A stretch of DNA of 47,233 nt from an uncultured Oscillospiraceae bacterium. Its GTDB lineage: Bacteria; Bacillota; Clostridia; Oscillospirales; Oscillospiraceae. Position 1 is the first letter of the stretch; each line of letters begins with the position of its first letter. The stretch lies in the NCBI GenBank assembly GCA_934597175.1, contig CAKTQR010000015.1, forward strand, positions 1-47,233. The letters are read 5' to 3'. Under the pieces are notes generated by a model. That model saw only the letters and a program-made list of their open reading frames with translations, did not search any database and had not been told where the DNA came from. Positions 8,339-16,684 of this stretch are shown here, one piece after another. The translations under genes and the position numbers were made by a program.

Positions 8339-9163
8339 ATGTCCCAATGTAACTCGATTGCTATATGTAATCAAAAAGGCGGTGTCGGTAAAACGACCAC
8401 CACCGTCAACTTAGGCGTAGGCTTGGCAATGCAAGGTAAAAAGGTACTCCTTGTAGATGCCGATCCGCAGGGCGACCTCACAACTTGTCTTGGATGGCAA
8501 GATACGGACAATCTCCCCATTGCATTACCGGACAAAATGGTTGAAGTTATGCAGGACAAATGCAAAGAGCCAATGAAAGGTATTCTACATCATAAAGAAG
8601 GTGTCGACCTTATCCCCTCAAACAGCGACCTTTTCGATTTTGAAATCAGTCTTGTAACTGCAATGAACCGTGAAGCCATTTTGAGAAACTACCTGAACGA
8701 AGTAAAGCACAATTACGATTATATCATTATCGACTGCTCACCTTCGCTCGGTATGATGACTCTCAATGCTTTATCAGCGGCAGATAGCGTAATCATTCCC
8801 GTTCAGGCACATTACCTTCCGGCAAAGTGTATGACACAGTTGATGAGAACCATTACAAAGGTAAAGAAGCATATCAATCCAAAGCTCAGAATAGACGGTA
8901 TTCTCTTAACCCTTGTAGACAACAGAACGAACCTTGCCAAAAGTACCATAGATGCTTTGCGTGAGAACTTTGGAAGTTATATCAAGATATATAACACCCA
9001 CATTCCCATTGCAATCAAAGCGGCAGAGGTCAGTTCCAAAGGAAAAAGCATTTACGCCTACGAACCCAATAGCACGGTGTCTAAAGCCTACACCGAATTT
9101 TCAAAGGAGGTGTTAGCTGATGGCAGGAAGAAAGAGCGACTTCACTCTGCCCAAGTTCGATGA
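8339..9163 (+). CDS. parA: ParA/Soj-type partitioning ATPase of a conjugative element
   Basis: The 274-residue product is a ParA family P-loop ATPase, which moves or stabilises plasmids and conjugative elements together with ParB. The deviant Walker A motif KGGVGKTT is at residues 13-20. DADPQGDLT (Walker A') and the YIIIDCSPSLG Walker B strand follow. The ATG at 8339 is preceded by AAAGGAG, so this start is preferred over the in-frame upstream ATG at 8234, which has no site. The last ~14 codons overlap the start of the truncated parB in another frame, the normal arrangement in these elements. With ParB truncated it is probably not functional in segregation. Confidence 0.9.
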   Translation: MSQCNSIAICNQKGGVGKTTTTVNLGVGLAMQGKKVLLVDADPQGDLTTCLGWQDTDNLPIALPDKMVEVMQDKCKEPMKGILHHKEGVDLIPSNSDLFDFEISLVTAMNREAILRNYLNEVKHNYDYIIIDCSPSLGMMTLNALSAADSVIIPVQAHYLPAKCMTQLMRTITKVKKHINPKLRIDGILLTLVDNRTNLAKSTIDALRENFGSYIKIYNTHIPIAIKAAEVSSKGKSIYAYEPNSTVSKAYTEFSKEVLADGRKKERLHSAQVR

Positions 9164-9263
9164 TATTTTCTCGACTCAGGAAATGAGAGATGATGAAAAG
9201 CTCGCTAAAATCCGAGATATTCCCTTAGAGCTGATCGTCCATAAGCTCACCACCTTGCATTGA
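9120..9263 (+). pseudogene. parB: parB, truncated after its N-terminus
   Basis: The ATG at 9120 follows GGAGG (9106-9110). The 47 codons start MAGRKSDFTLPKFDDIFSTQ and continue to IRDIPLELI, the expected N-terminus of the ParB protein paired with this ParA. After that the frame reads VHKLTTLH and stops, whereas ParB proteins continue into the DNA-binding core for 250 or more residues. The breakpoint is therefore near 9235. Composition becomes AT-rich immediately afterwards, indicating a deletion or an insertion junction. Confidence 0.75.
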
Positions 9264-9435
9264 TATAATAAATCTATTATATTTTACAGAAACGAGAGCT
9301 CTTATTGAACGATTTGAAATCTCTTATAATAGGGTATTTCATATCTACATAGAAGCGATAAGAATTCAGGTTGTGAAAAATAAAGTTGAAATCTTCTAAT
9401 GTTAAACCAACCTTGAATCCTATTATAGAGGGCAA

Positions 9436-9467
9436 GATACAAAAAAGATACAATTATATGTTATAAT
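9436..9467 (+). promoter_or_regulatory. promoter and operator of the two-component operon
   Basis: Two GATACAA half-sites (9436-9442, 9447-9453; 11-base period) cover the -35 position. They are followed after 8 bases by TATAAT (9462-9467), preceded by TG to form an extended -10. This is the usual layout for activation by an OmpR-family response regulator bound as a tandem dimer, so autoregulation is likely. Confidence 0.55.
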
Positions 9468-9486
9468 AAAATCAGAGGTGAACGAA

Positions 9487-10152
9487 GTGAATAAAATTTT
9501 AATTGTTGAAGATGAGCAGTCCATAGCCGAAATGGTTAAACTGTGTCTTTGTAAAAACGGATATATGTGTGAAATAGTGAATGATGGAATGGCTGCAACC
9601 CAAAAAATTGAAGAAAAAAGATATGATTTAATATTACTTGATATTATGTTGCCTGATATTGACGGATACGATCTAATAGAATATATCAAACAGTTTGATA
9701 TACCTGTTATTTTTGTTACTGCCAAAACTTCCGTGCCTGATAGAGTAAAAGGGTTAAAACTTGGTGCTGAGGATTATATTTCAAAGCCGTTTGATTTAGA
9801 AGAATTATTGGCACGTGTAGCTACTGTACTCAGAAGATTTCATAAGACTGATAATATCCTTGAAGTTGGTAAAATCAAAATTGACACTCTGGAACGCACC
9901 GTTCTGCTAGACGGAGAACTTGTAGTTTTACCTGCCAAAGAATATGATTTATTATTGTATTTGGTACGGAATAAAAACATTGCATTATACAGAGAAACCA
10001 TTTTTGAACAAGTGTGGCAAGAACCTTATCTTGGAAATACTCGTACAATAGATCTCCACATTCAAAGGTTGAAGAAAAAACTTGATTTAGGCGATGCCAT
10101 TGAAACAATATATAAGGTTGGATACAAATTTAGAGCGGAGAAATTAAAATGA
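9487..10152 (+). CDS. OmpR-family response regulator
   Basis: The 221-residue protein has a receiver domain (VEDE acidic pocket at residues 7-10, phospho-acceptor Asp52 in LLDIMLPD, conserved Lys in SKPFD) and a C-terminal winged-helix DNA-binding domain (RTIDLHIQRLKKKL recognition helix). The GTG at 9487 has AGAGGTG 6 bases upstream and is preferred over the GTG at 9478, which lies within that site. The gene overlaps the histidine kinase by four bases. It probably binds the GATACAA direct repeats upstream of itself and upstream of the lipoprotein/ABC operon. Composition is AT-rich, unlike the host genes. Confidence 0.93.
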   Translation: MNKILIVEDEQSIAEMVKLCLCKNGYMCEIVNDGMAATQKIEEKRYDLILLDIMLPDIDGYDLIEYIKQFDIPVIFVTAKTSVPDRVKGLKLGAEDYISKPFDLEELLARVATVLRRFHKTDNILEVGKIKIDTLERTVLLDGELVVLPAKEYDLLLYLVRNKNIALYRETIFEQVWQEPYLGNTRTIDLHIQRLKKKLDLGDAIETIYKVGYKFRAEKLK

Positions 10153-11534
10153 AATTATCATATAAATTTTTTTGCATAGCATATATCATCGTTCTCCTTG
10201 CGACGGGTGTTGGCGGGATACTTATTATCAATAATGTAAACAATACTCTTTGGAATATGCAAGTAGAACGTGTAAAGACCACCGTAAACTATGTAGCAGA
10301 CAGTTTTTTGGCTTTCGCAGATGTTTCTTCTTACAGCGAAATAACCGGAACGCATAAAAACAATATAGTCCGTCAAATAAAGGATTCTTTAGATAATTCC
10401 GTGGTGGAGATTGAAATACATACATCACAAAATGCAACAAGTGAATATACGGAGATTGATGACAACAAGTGTGTATCTCAGTTTATTAAAAAGGATGACC
10501 TAATCCTTATGGAATCAGTATGCAAAATTGGCACCGAAGCAGATGTTTATTATCTCGTTGTTTACTCGGATTTCACGGAAATACAAAAACAATGTGGTTT
10601 GTTTTGGAACAGTTATGGCATTGTCGTTTTTATTATATCTGTTATAAGTGGATTGTTGATACTTGCCTCAGCGAAAAAAATAACAAAACCTTTGAGTTTA
10701 CTTACCAAAGTTTCGGATGAGGTCGCATTGGGCAACTATGGAAAAAAAGTTGATGTTAAAAGCTCTGATTACGAAATCGCTGCTTTATCCGAAAGTTTTA
10801 ATTCTATGTCATTAGCTATTGAACAAAAAATTAAAGAGATCAGAGAAGAATCGGAAAAACGTAATATCTTTGTGGCTGATTTTACTCACGAAATGAAAAC
10901 TCCGATGACGGCTATCATAGGATACGCTCAAATGTTACGTTCTTACGACCTGAATACAACGGAGAAAGACCAAGCAGCGGAAGCAATATATAATGAAGCA
11001 AAGCGTCTTGAAAAACTATCATTACAATTACTGGATTTATACGTGTTTCAAAATGAGCAGATAGAAATGGAAAAACTAAATCTTTTAACCATTGGAGAAC
11101 AGTTAAAAGCCACTCTAAAACACTTATCCGAAAAGTACGATGTTTTATTTTCCATTGATTTTGATGATGAAACAATATGTGCAAATGGCGTGCTTTTGCT
11201 TTCACTTCTTTATAATTTAGTTGACAATGCTTTTAAGGCATCAGAACCTCAAACTACTGTTAAAATTTATAGCAAATCATCAAATGATATTGTTCGAGTT
11301 TTTGTCGAGGACAAAGGCAGAGGTATTGCAAAGGAAAATATTAAACTTTTAACCGAACCATTTTATCGTGAGGATAAATCCCGTTCAAGAAAATTTGGTG
11401 GTGCAGGTCTTGGATTGTCCTTGTGCAAAGAGATTGCAACACTCCACGGTACGGAGCTTTCTTTTGAAAGTGAAAAAGGTAAAGGAACAACTGTTTCCTT
11501 TAATTTGAAAAAAGGCGGTGAGGAAGGTGAATAA
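10149..11534 (+). CDS. sensor histidine kinase
   Basis: This 461-residue kinase has a transmembrane helix at about 7-28, an extracytoplasmic sensor domain of ~120 residues, a second helix at about 153-174 and a HAMP linker. The dimerisation domain has the phospho-accepting His247 in FTHEMKTPMTAIIGYAQML. The ATPase domain has NLVDNAFKAS (N box), EDKGRGI (G1) and GGAGLGLSLCKEI (G2). It pairs with the upstream regulator. The signal is unknown; the downstream permeases suggest a cell-envelope stressor such as an antimicrobial peptide. Confidence 0.93.
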   Translation: MKLSYKFFCIAYIIVLLATGVGGILIINNVNNTLWNMQVERVKTTVNYVADSFLAFADVSSYSEITGTHKNNIVRQIKDSLDNSVVEIEIHTSQNATSEYTEIDDNKCVSQFIKKDDLILMESVCKIGTEADVYYLVVYSDFTEIQKQCGLFWNSYGIVVFIISVISGLLILASAKKITKPLSLLTKVSDEVALGNYGKKVDVKSSDYEIAALSESFNSMSLAIEQKIKEIREESEKRNIFVADFTHEMKTPMTAIIGYAQMLRSYDLNTTEKDQAAEAIYNEAKRLEKLSLQLLDLYVFQNEQIEMEKLNLLTIGEQLKATLKHLSEKYDVLFSIDFDDETICANGVLLLSLLYNLVDNAFKASEPQTTVKIYSKSSNDIVRVFVEDKGRGIAKENIKLLTEPFYREDKSRSRKFGGAGLGLSLCKEIATLHGTELSFESEKGKGTTVSFNLKKGGEEGE

Positions 11535-12237
11535 ACTAAAGAAAATCGGTATATTTGTATTATTAATAATTTTGACTGTTTGTATTGTTTTTTTGCCGCA
11601 GCTTATGAGTGAACAAAACGAAGAAAAGTTGTTAAACCAAAAAATTTATTGGGACTACAACATACATGGTGGCACGAAAATAACAAGTAATCAGGTCGCT
11701 GAGCTTTATTATAATCGTGAGATACGTATTGGTACTTACAATGATGTTTCTTTAGATACAGAAAATCATGATCCATCCTTGATGCAAGAAAAGTCATTTG
11801 AATTATTTGAAACTGTTTTTGAAAACAATGAGCCTATTTGCGAACACATAAAAATGGTAATTACAAATGGAACACCACATTATTCTCAAAGTAGCACCTT
11901 AATCAAGTTAGATAATCAACCTATTGCACTAAATTTTATAAATGTGGTTATAACATCGGGCGATTTCGTGCTTGAATTCAATTATGAGGAAAAAACAAAA
12001 ACATTAATATCCCTTTCTTGCCCTTCTTCATCTTACTACCTAAATTATGGACAGGAAGATCCATCATTTATAAATTCATTAGAGTTAGCGGTAAAAAACT
12101 ATTATGAGAATCAATTAGGACTTGACATAAATGAGTATTATTATTTAGAGGAATGGGCATGTAAGAAAGATGATATAAAAGAATATTATACAGAGTTTGG
12201 AATTTTACAGTGTCCAATCGATGTAAAAGAAAAATAA
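11518..12237 (+). CDS. membrane-anchored extracytoplasmic protein, unknown function
   Basis: The 239-residue product has one N-terminal transmembrane helix (about 7-28) after a basic start, then an acidic, tyrosine-rich domain that should lie outside the membrane. No family is recognised. It overlaps the kinase gene, so it is co-translated and may modulate the sensor, as YycH/YycI-type accessory proteins do for other kinases. That role is inference from position. The start is either GTG 11518 or GTG 11527; neither has a clear ribosome binding site. The gene is followed by the promoter/terminator overlap at 12252-12335. Confidence 0.7.
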   Translation: MRKVNKLKKIGIFVLLIILTVCIVFLPQLMSEQNEEKLLNQKIYWDYNIHGGTKITSNQVAELYYNREIRIGTYNDVSLDTENHDPSLMQEKSFELFETVFENNEPICEHIKMVITNGTPHYSQSSTLIKLDNQPIALNFINVVITSGDFVLEFNYEEKTKTLISLSCPSSSYYLNYGQEDPSFINSLELAVKNYYENQLGLDINEYYYLEEWACKKDDIKEYYTEFGILQCPIDVKEK

Positions 12238-12251
12238 AGATGATTACAGAA

Positions 12252-12305
12252 TATACAATTTAGATACAGATTGATACAATTTACGATACAAGCCTCCCGT
12301 ATGAT
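12252..12305 (+). promoter_or_regulatory. promoter and operator of the lipoprotein/ABC operon
   Basis: Half-sites TATACAA (12252), GATACAG (12263), GATACAA (12273) and GATACAA (12285) are spaced 11, 10 and 12 bases. The last ends 8 bases before TATGAT (12300-12305), exactly the distance seen at 9447-9467. The two promoters are therefore probably controlled by the same response regulator. Confidence 0.55.
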
Positions 12306-12335
12306 TTGGTTATAGATCATACGGGAGGCTTAATT
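12292..12335 (+). terminator. terminator hairpin overlapping the next promoter
   Basis: A 14 bp perfect stem (GCCTCCCGTATGAT with ATCATACGGGAGGC) and a 12-base loop are followed by TTAATTT. Its left arm contains the -10 box of the downstream promoter. Only transcripts coming from the two-component operon contain the whole hairpin. Confidence 0.65.
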
Positions 12336-12416
12336 TATGGAAAAATTACGATTCTATATCAAAGCATAAGATTAAACCTCAAGATATTAATTGCAAAAAG
12401 AAAGGTAAGGTATGTT

Positions 12417-13625
12417 ATGAGAATTTATATTAAAAAAATAATTAGTGTATGTATGTTGGTTGTATTGGTGTCTACTATGATGACAGGATGTTTTCCTACA
12501 ACAGAAAATAAGCAAAACTCTAATTCTTCCTTATCGGGAGATAACTCATCAGGAGCAAATAATGAAAATGATACAAGCGAATTCCCAACGTACATTGAAG
12601 ATACGGATATTGAAAAACTTACAATTAAAGCAAATGTAAATATTCCGGCCGATTTTGATATTAATCAAAAAATGTCAATCGTTTCTGCAAAACCTGTGAC
12701 TTGGGACAGAGAAAATATTGTTTCAGGATTATCTGACGGACGTCAGGTTGTAGATGAATCTTCAGGAGAAAATACCGGACCGGATGACATTTACTACTCC
12801 TATACTTTTGATGACAATTCCAAATTAACCTTCTTTTTAGGAAGTGTATCTTATTACACAGAGAAGGAGGTGGAGTTTAACTACACTTATTATTTCGATA
12901 ATTATAAAAACTTTAAGGACGATGATACTCTTAAGAGTATGTTTAGCGATAAAAATATAGATGGATTTGAAAAAAGTGACGCTGTATACAATGCAAACCA
13001 GGTTATATCCTTGCTTGAGATTGATGATATTCTTGGAGAACCACAAATCTATTCAATGGATGCAGCTTCTGTAAATTTCCTTCAAGACGAATATGACGTG
13101 AGAGATAAATATGGCGAAAAAGTCAGCAAATGGAATTCAGAACAGGATGCATATCTTTTGGTCTATCCGGTTCTTTATCAGAATATTCCTTCGTTATACA
13201 TGAATGCTACCGGTGAAAATGAGTTAATAACATCACCAAGGGTCTATTTTGTTTACGGAAAAAACGGGTTGATTACATTTTATGTATCAGGAATTTTTGA
13301 TGTGACAAACACAATCCAAGAATCTTATATTTGTTCTGCATTAGATGCTGTTCAATATGTTAAAAATTCTTTTGAAAATATTATTTTAGATAATGAAATC
13401 GAAATTACAATGATCAAGCTTGGATATATAGCAAGATACGATTTTGATAATATTAAAGAATGGAGAATTGAGCCTGTATGGTTTATCGACGGAAAATATG
13501 GAAAATGTAAAAACTCGTTATCTGATATCATAGATATAAAAGAGAATTTAGAAGGCCAAAATTATACCACAATAATTAGTGCGGTAAGCGGCGAAGCGAT
13601 CCCTTTGGTTTCCATCGGAGGATAA
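12417..13625 (+). CDS. lipoprotein, unknown function
   Basis: The 402-residue product has a signal peptide (MRIYIKKIISVCMLVVLVST) and a lipobox ending at Cys25 (MMTGC). A low-complexity Ser/Asn-rich linker (about 28-52) follows, then a ~350-residue acidic, Tyr-rich domain. It should be anchored on the outer face of the membrane. The ATG at 12417 follows AAGAAAGGTAAGG; the longer in-frame version from a TTG at 12306 would start inside the hairpin and is rejected. It begins the operon with two permeases and an ATPase. By analogy with LanI-type lipoproteins of lantibiotic immunity loci it could bind the transported or sensed compound, but there is no sequence proof. Confidence 0.8.
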   Translation: MRIYIKKIISVCMLVVLVSTMMTGCFPTTENKQNSNSSLSGDNSSGANNENDTSEFPTYIEDTDIEKLTIKANVNIPADFDINQKMSIVSAKPVTWDRENIVSGLSDGRQVVDESSGENTGPDDIYYSYTFDDNSKLTFFLGSVSYYTEKEVEFNYTYYFDNYKNFKDDDTLKSMFSDKNIDGFEKSDAVYNANQVISLLEIDDILGEPQIYSMDAASVNFLQDEYDVRDKYGEKVSKWNSEQDAYLLVYPVLYQNIPSLYMNATGENELITSPRVYFVYGKNGLITFYVSGIFDVTNTIQESYICSALDAVQYVKNSFENIILDNEIEITMIKLGYIARYDFDNIKEWRIEPVWFIDGKYGKCKNSLSDIIDIKENLEGQNYTTIISAVSGEAIPLVSIGG

Positions 13626-13632
13626 TAGTCTT

Positions 13633-14391
13633 ATGAAGAGTTTGTTTGTATCAAGCCTAAAAAGGGCATTTGTGTCAAAATGGTATATCGCTTCAATTAT
13701 CGCCACGGTATTCATGTGTTATGTCAGTTCTCGTGAATATATTGATGGGATTGGAACAAATTCAGTGTATACCATTGATTTGATGATTCATCTGGGAATG
13801 TTCAAAAAAGTAATGGTTTTCTTTTCTTCTATTCCTTTTGTCACAGTTTATTGTCAAGATTGCAATTCGGGTTATATAAAATCGATTATTGTGCGCAGTG
13901 GCGAAAGAAACTATGCATGGTCAAATGTAGTAGTATGTGCACTTTCCGGATTCACTTCAATATTTGTGGGAATTATGACTTATTTTGGTATGCTTTCGTT
14001 TTTCTGTCCACCACAGCCATACGAAACCCCGGATGTTTATAGCTATATAGCGTTAAACAGTCCTATTTTATATGTATTTCTAATTGTCAGTGTGTTTTCA
14101 TTATACGCCACAATGTGGACAATTGTAGGACTAACCTTTTCATCGGTTCTTCCGGACAATTATGTTGCACTGGGTTCACCTTTGATTTTTGGTTATCTTT
14201 TAGAAGAAATGACACTTGGTTTACCTCCGTATTTAAATTTATATAATCTGAGCCATTGTTTTGCCGTGTTTGATAAATCACCTCTGTTGAATTGCTTTTA
14301 TACAATAGGCGTATTTATTTTAATAATGGCAATATCAGGTTGTATTTTTTCACATTTTGTAAAAAGGAGGAGTAGAAATGAAATGGTTTAA
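13633..14391 (+). CDS. ABC-2 type transporter permease 1
   Basis: The 252-residue protein is predicted to have six transmembrane helices. A cytoplasmic segment between helices 2 and 3 (CNSGYIKSIIVRSGERNYAWS) has the G-x-I-x3-R-x3-Y pattern common in clostridial ABC-2 permeases. It has GGAGG upstream and overlaps the next permease by 14 bases. With the second permease and the ATPase it forms a transporter resembling LanFEG or Bcr-type self-protection exporters. The substrate is unknown. Confidence 0.75.
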   Translation: MKSLFVSSLKRAFVSKWYIASIIATVFMCYVSSREYIDGIGTNSVYTIDLMIHLGMFKKVMVFFSSIPFVTVYCQDCNSGYIKSIIVRSGERNYAWSNVVVCALSGFTSIFVGIMTYFGMLSFFCPPQPYETPDVYSYIALNSPILYVFLIVSVFSLYATMWTIVGLTFSSVLPDNYVALGSPLIFGYLLEEMTLGLPPYLNLYNLSHCFAVFDKSPLLNCFYTIGVFILIMAISGCIFSHFVKRRSRNEMV

Positions 14392-15223
14392 ATCTATTTT
14401 TTCCATAGTATTACAGAATTTTAGAAAATGGAAATACGACTGTCGAATATGGATAGCTCTATTCATTGTGTTAATTTTCATTCATTCTCTTACAAAAGGG
14501 CTTTCTGATATTTGCGATTACACAGGTGTAAAATCATCGCCGTGGATATTTCCTTTTTTATATATGCAATATTATAAAAAAATGTTGTTTTTCTTCCCTT
14601 TGATTTTGATTTTCAGCAACGCTCCGTTTATTGATAAAAATCAGCTCTATGTACTTATCAGAACAGGCAGAAATAAATGGTGCATTGGTCAAATGCTTTA
14701 TATTGTGGTTGCATCTGCTCTGTACTTTGCCTTTGTTATGGTGTTCTCTATTGTATTAAATTTAGATTGTATAGAGTTCACGGGAGAATGGGGCAAATTG
14801 CTCAATACACTCGCCAATACAACTATGGGGACTAAATTCCAGTTAGGATTCAGTCCTGAAAGAAATGTTATTAATATGTTCTCTCCGATTAGTGCGATGT
14901 GGTTTACATTTTTACATTCTTGGATTTCCGGAGTGATACTTGGTTTTGTAATATTTCTGTTCAATATGAAAATAAAAGGTAGCGGAACTTTTTTGGCATC
15001 ATTTTTGCTTGTGTTTAGTGCGGTGGCAGCAAAACAAACTTCATTAGTAAAAATGTCTCCGGTGTCTTGGAGTACCTTGAATTATATACAATTAAAACCT
15101 AATGATGGACTACCAAGCTATGGATATATAACTGCGTTCTATATGATTATGCTGTTAGTGTTGTTTGTAATAATTCTGTACTCTTCAAAAAGATACAACT
15201 TTGATAAAGAACTAAAAAGATAA
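14378..15223 (+). CDS. ABC-2 type transporter permease 2
   Basis: A 281-residue polytopic membrane protein with about six hydrophobic helices, including one near the N-terminus (WIALFIVLIFIHSL). A positively charged motif RTGRNKWCIGQ sits after helix 2, at the same place as the R-x-GERNYAWS motif of permease 1. The ATG has GGAGG 8 bases upstream and lies inside the end of permease 1, so translation is coupled. It is likely the heterodimer partner of permease 1. Confidence 0.72.
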   Translation: MKWFKSIFSIVLQNFRKWKYDCRIWIALFIVLIFIHSLTKGLSDICDYTGVKSSPWIFPFLYMQYYKKMLFFFPLILIFSNAPFIDKNQLYVLIRTGRNKWCIGQMLYIVVASALYFAFVMVFSIVLNLDCIEFTGEWGKLLNTLANTTMGTKFQLGFSPERNVINMFSPISAMWFTFLHSWISGVILGFVIFLFNMKIKGSGTFLASFLLVFSAVAAKQTSLVKMSPVSWSTLNYIQLKPNDGLPSYGYITAFYMIMLLVLFVIILYSSKRYNFDKELKR

Positions 15224-15239
15224 TGGAGGTGGCATTATT

Positions 15240-15893
15240 ATGTGCGTTGCAATAAAAATTGAAAATGTCAATAAATCATTTGGAGAAACAGTTGTCCTTT
15301 CAAATGTAAATATTGAGTTCGAGAAAGGTAAAGTTCACGGACTGATAGGTAGAAATGGTAGTGGTAAAACTATGCTGATGAAATGTATTTGTGGTTTTGT
15401 ACCACTATCATCCGGACAGATTATGATAAATGGAAAAACATTAAAGAAAGATTTTGATATGCCGAAAGACATTGGCGTTATTATTGAAACCCCCGGCTTT
15501 TTACCATCCTATAATGCATATAAAAATTTGAAATTCTTAGCAGATATACAAGGAAAAATCTCAAAGCAAGAAATCTATGACGCAATAAGTAGAGTAGGTC
15601 TTGACCCTAAAAGTAAAAAACACGTTGGAAAATATTCATTGGGTATGCGTCAGCGTCTTGGTCTTGCACAGGCTATTATGGAAGACCCTGATATTCTTAT
15701 CCTTGATGAGCCTATGAATGGTTTGGATAAAGATGGCGTTGCAGATATGAGAAATTATTTACTCGACTTAAAAGCGAGTGGAAAGACAATTTTGATAGCT
15801 TCACATTCAGCAGAAGATATTGATGTGTTGTGTGACACAGTTCACGAGATGGATAAAGGTGTGCTTACTACCATAAGGTCAGGAAAAGAATAA
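15240..15893 (+). CDS. ABC transporter ATP-binding protein
   Basis: The 217-residue ATPase has Walker A GRNGSGKT (37-44), signature YSLGMRQRLGLAQA, Walker B ILILDEPMNGLD and the switch His in ILIASHSAED. This profile belongs to the BcrA/NatA/LanF-like exporter ATPases. It is short for the group (often 230-310 residues), with no C-terminal extension. The ATG is 8 bases after GGAGGTGG. It closes the lipoprotein-permease-permease-ATPase operon. Confidence 0.93.
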   Translation: MCVAIKIENVNKSFGETVVLSNVNIEFEKGKVHGLIGRNGSGKTMLMKCICGFVPLSSGQIMINGKTLKKDFDMPKDIGVIIETPGFLPSYNAYKNLKFLADIQGKISKQEIYDAISRVGLDPKSKKHVGKYSLGMRQRLGLAQAIMEDPDILILDEPMNGLDKDGVADMRNYLLDLKASGKTILIASHSAEDIDVLCDTVHEMDKGVLTTIRSGKE

Positions 15894-15987
15894 GATTTGA
15901 TGTTTGGCAGAGAAACTTAACAATTTAATCTTGGATAGGAATGCACAGAACGCTTGGTTATAGTCAAAATATTAAAATAGACGTTAA

Positions 15988-16170
15988 TCAGAGTTTGAAG
16001 AAGCAGTCAGTATAATTGACGCACCTGATACGATTGATCAAAGCGAAGATAAGCTCCTGATAACTTCTTTCGTACTGACGATAGAAGATACGAAGAAATA
16101 TATGTATAGCATAGATACAAAAAAGAGAGTTCACCGATGGAAAAACATCACCGTAAATCTCTATACATAA
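15988..16170 (+). pseudogene. unidentified ORF remnant
   Basis: A 60-codon open frame without a usable start codon reads SEFEEAVSIIDAPDTIDQSE and ends TKKRVHRWKNITVNLYT. It looks like the C-terminal end of a larger lost protein. No family is recognised. The frame may be open by chance given its length. Confidence 0.25.
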
Positions 16171-16173
16171 AGG

Positions 16174-16204
16174 AATCCCTGCTCAGTTTTGAGTAGGGAT
16201 TTTT
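16174..16204 (+). terminator. intrinsic terminator
   Basis: AATCCCTGCTCA (16174-16185) pairs with TGAGTAGGGATT (16190-16201) across a GTTT loop, with one wobble, and ends in a T run. It would end the ABC operon transcript. Confidence 0.75.
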
Positions 16205-16298
16205 GCTGTGAAAATAGGCATTTTTAACTTTCTTTTATTACTTGTTACACAGGCAGCTATTAAAGAGCAGGCTGAGAAGTAATAATAAGCTATGCACT

Positions 16299-16331
16299 AA
16301 AATCCCGTATCCCACCGGATACGGGATTTTT
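16299..16331. terminator. bidirectional intrinsic terminator
   Basis: A 14 bp perfect stem (AAAATCCCGTATCC with GGATACGGGATTTT) and a CACC loop, with A and T flanks on both sides. Confidence 0.8.
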
Positions 16332-16405
16332 CATATATTGCAGCGCATGGAATGATGTGGTATGATGTAGAAAAACAGACGATTATGACGCAGAGAGGAG
16401 CTCAC

Positions 16406-16660
16406 ATGATGAATTTTAATGAAGTGATAAGCAATGTTGACGACCTGATAAACGGCTATGTTTTGAGGGACGGATTCATTTTCAAGGCTATTGACGAGCC
16501 GACAAATGTGTTCGATGCGATCGTCATAAGAAACCCGCCGGAGCGAGTGCCTGCGATGCTGGGCCGTCTGCGTGAGCGAAACTCGGAGGATGACCGCACT
16601 TTGGCAAAATGGCTTCAAAAAGCGGCGGAGCACAACGGCTTTTATGTGCTTGGGGTGTGA
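16406..16660 (+). CDS. hypothetical protein, 84 residues
   Basis: The protein starts MMNFNEVISNVDDLINGYVL and ends HNGFYVLGV; it is soluble and mixed-charge, with no recognised domain. AGGAG at 16396-16400 supports a start at 16406 or 16409 rather than the upstream ATG at 16352. A second small gene follows 24 bases after its stop, so the two probably form an operon. Composition is intermediate between the foreign block and the host genes. Confidence 0.55.
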   Translation: MMNFNEVISNVDDLINGYVLRDGFIFKAIDEPTNVFDAIVIRNPPERVPAMLGRLRERNSEDDRTLAKWLQKAAEHNGFYVLGV

Positions 16661-16684
16661 GCCAACTAAGGAGAGAAGCAGGAA

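Larger units (their letters stand above)
7850..9263 (+). mobile_element. remnant of a Tn1549-like integrative conjugative element (maintenance module)
   Basis: The segment holds a structured leader, an intact parA and the first ~39 codons of a parB whose N-terminus is of the kind found in Tn1549-like conjugative elements of gut Firmicutes. No relaxase, coupling protein, replication or integrase gene is present. The right boundary is taken at the parB truncation (about 9235-9263). The left boundary is only approximate, and no attachment-site duplication was recognised. The AT-rich cargo up to ~16.3 kb may belong to the same insertion. Confidence 0.6.
15894..16330. other. AT-rich region with no intact gene
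   Basis: No complete gene is visible. It contains an open fragment (15988-16170), 9-base inverted repeats TATGTATAG/CTATACATA about 52 bases apart (near 16101 and 16161), and two terminator hairpins at its right side. It marks the change from the AT-rich block to more host-like sequence and may hold the right boundary of the insertion. Confidence 0.6.

Noticed and set aside
7750..16340. Attachment-site duplication flanking the foreign block
   Set aside because: I compared the ends and found only trivial T-rich matches, so no att sites are claimed.
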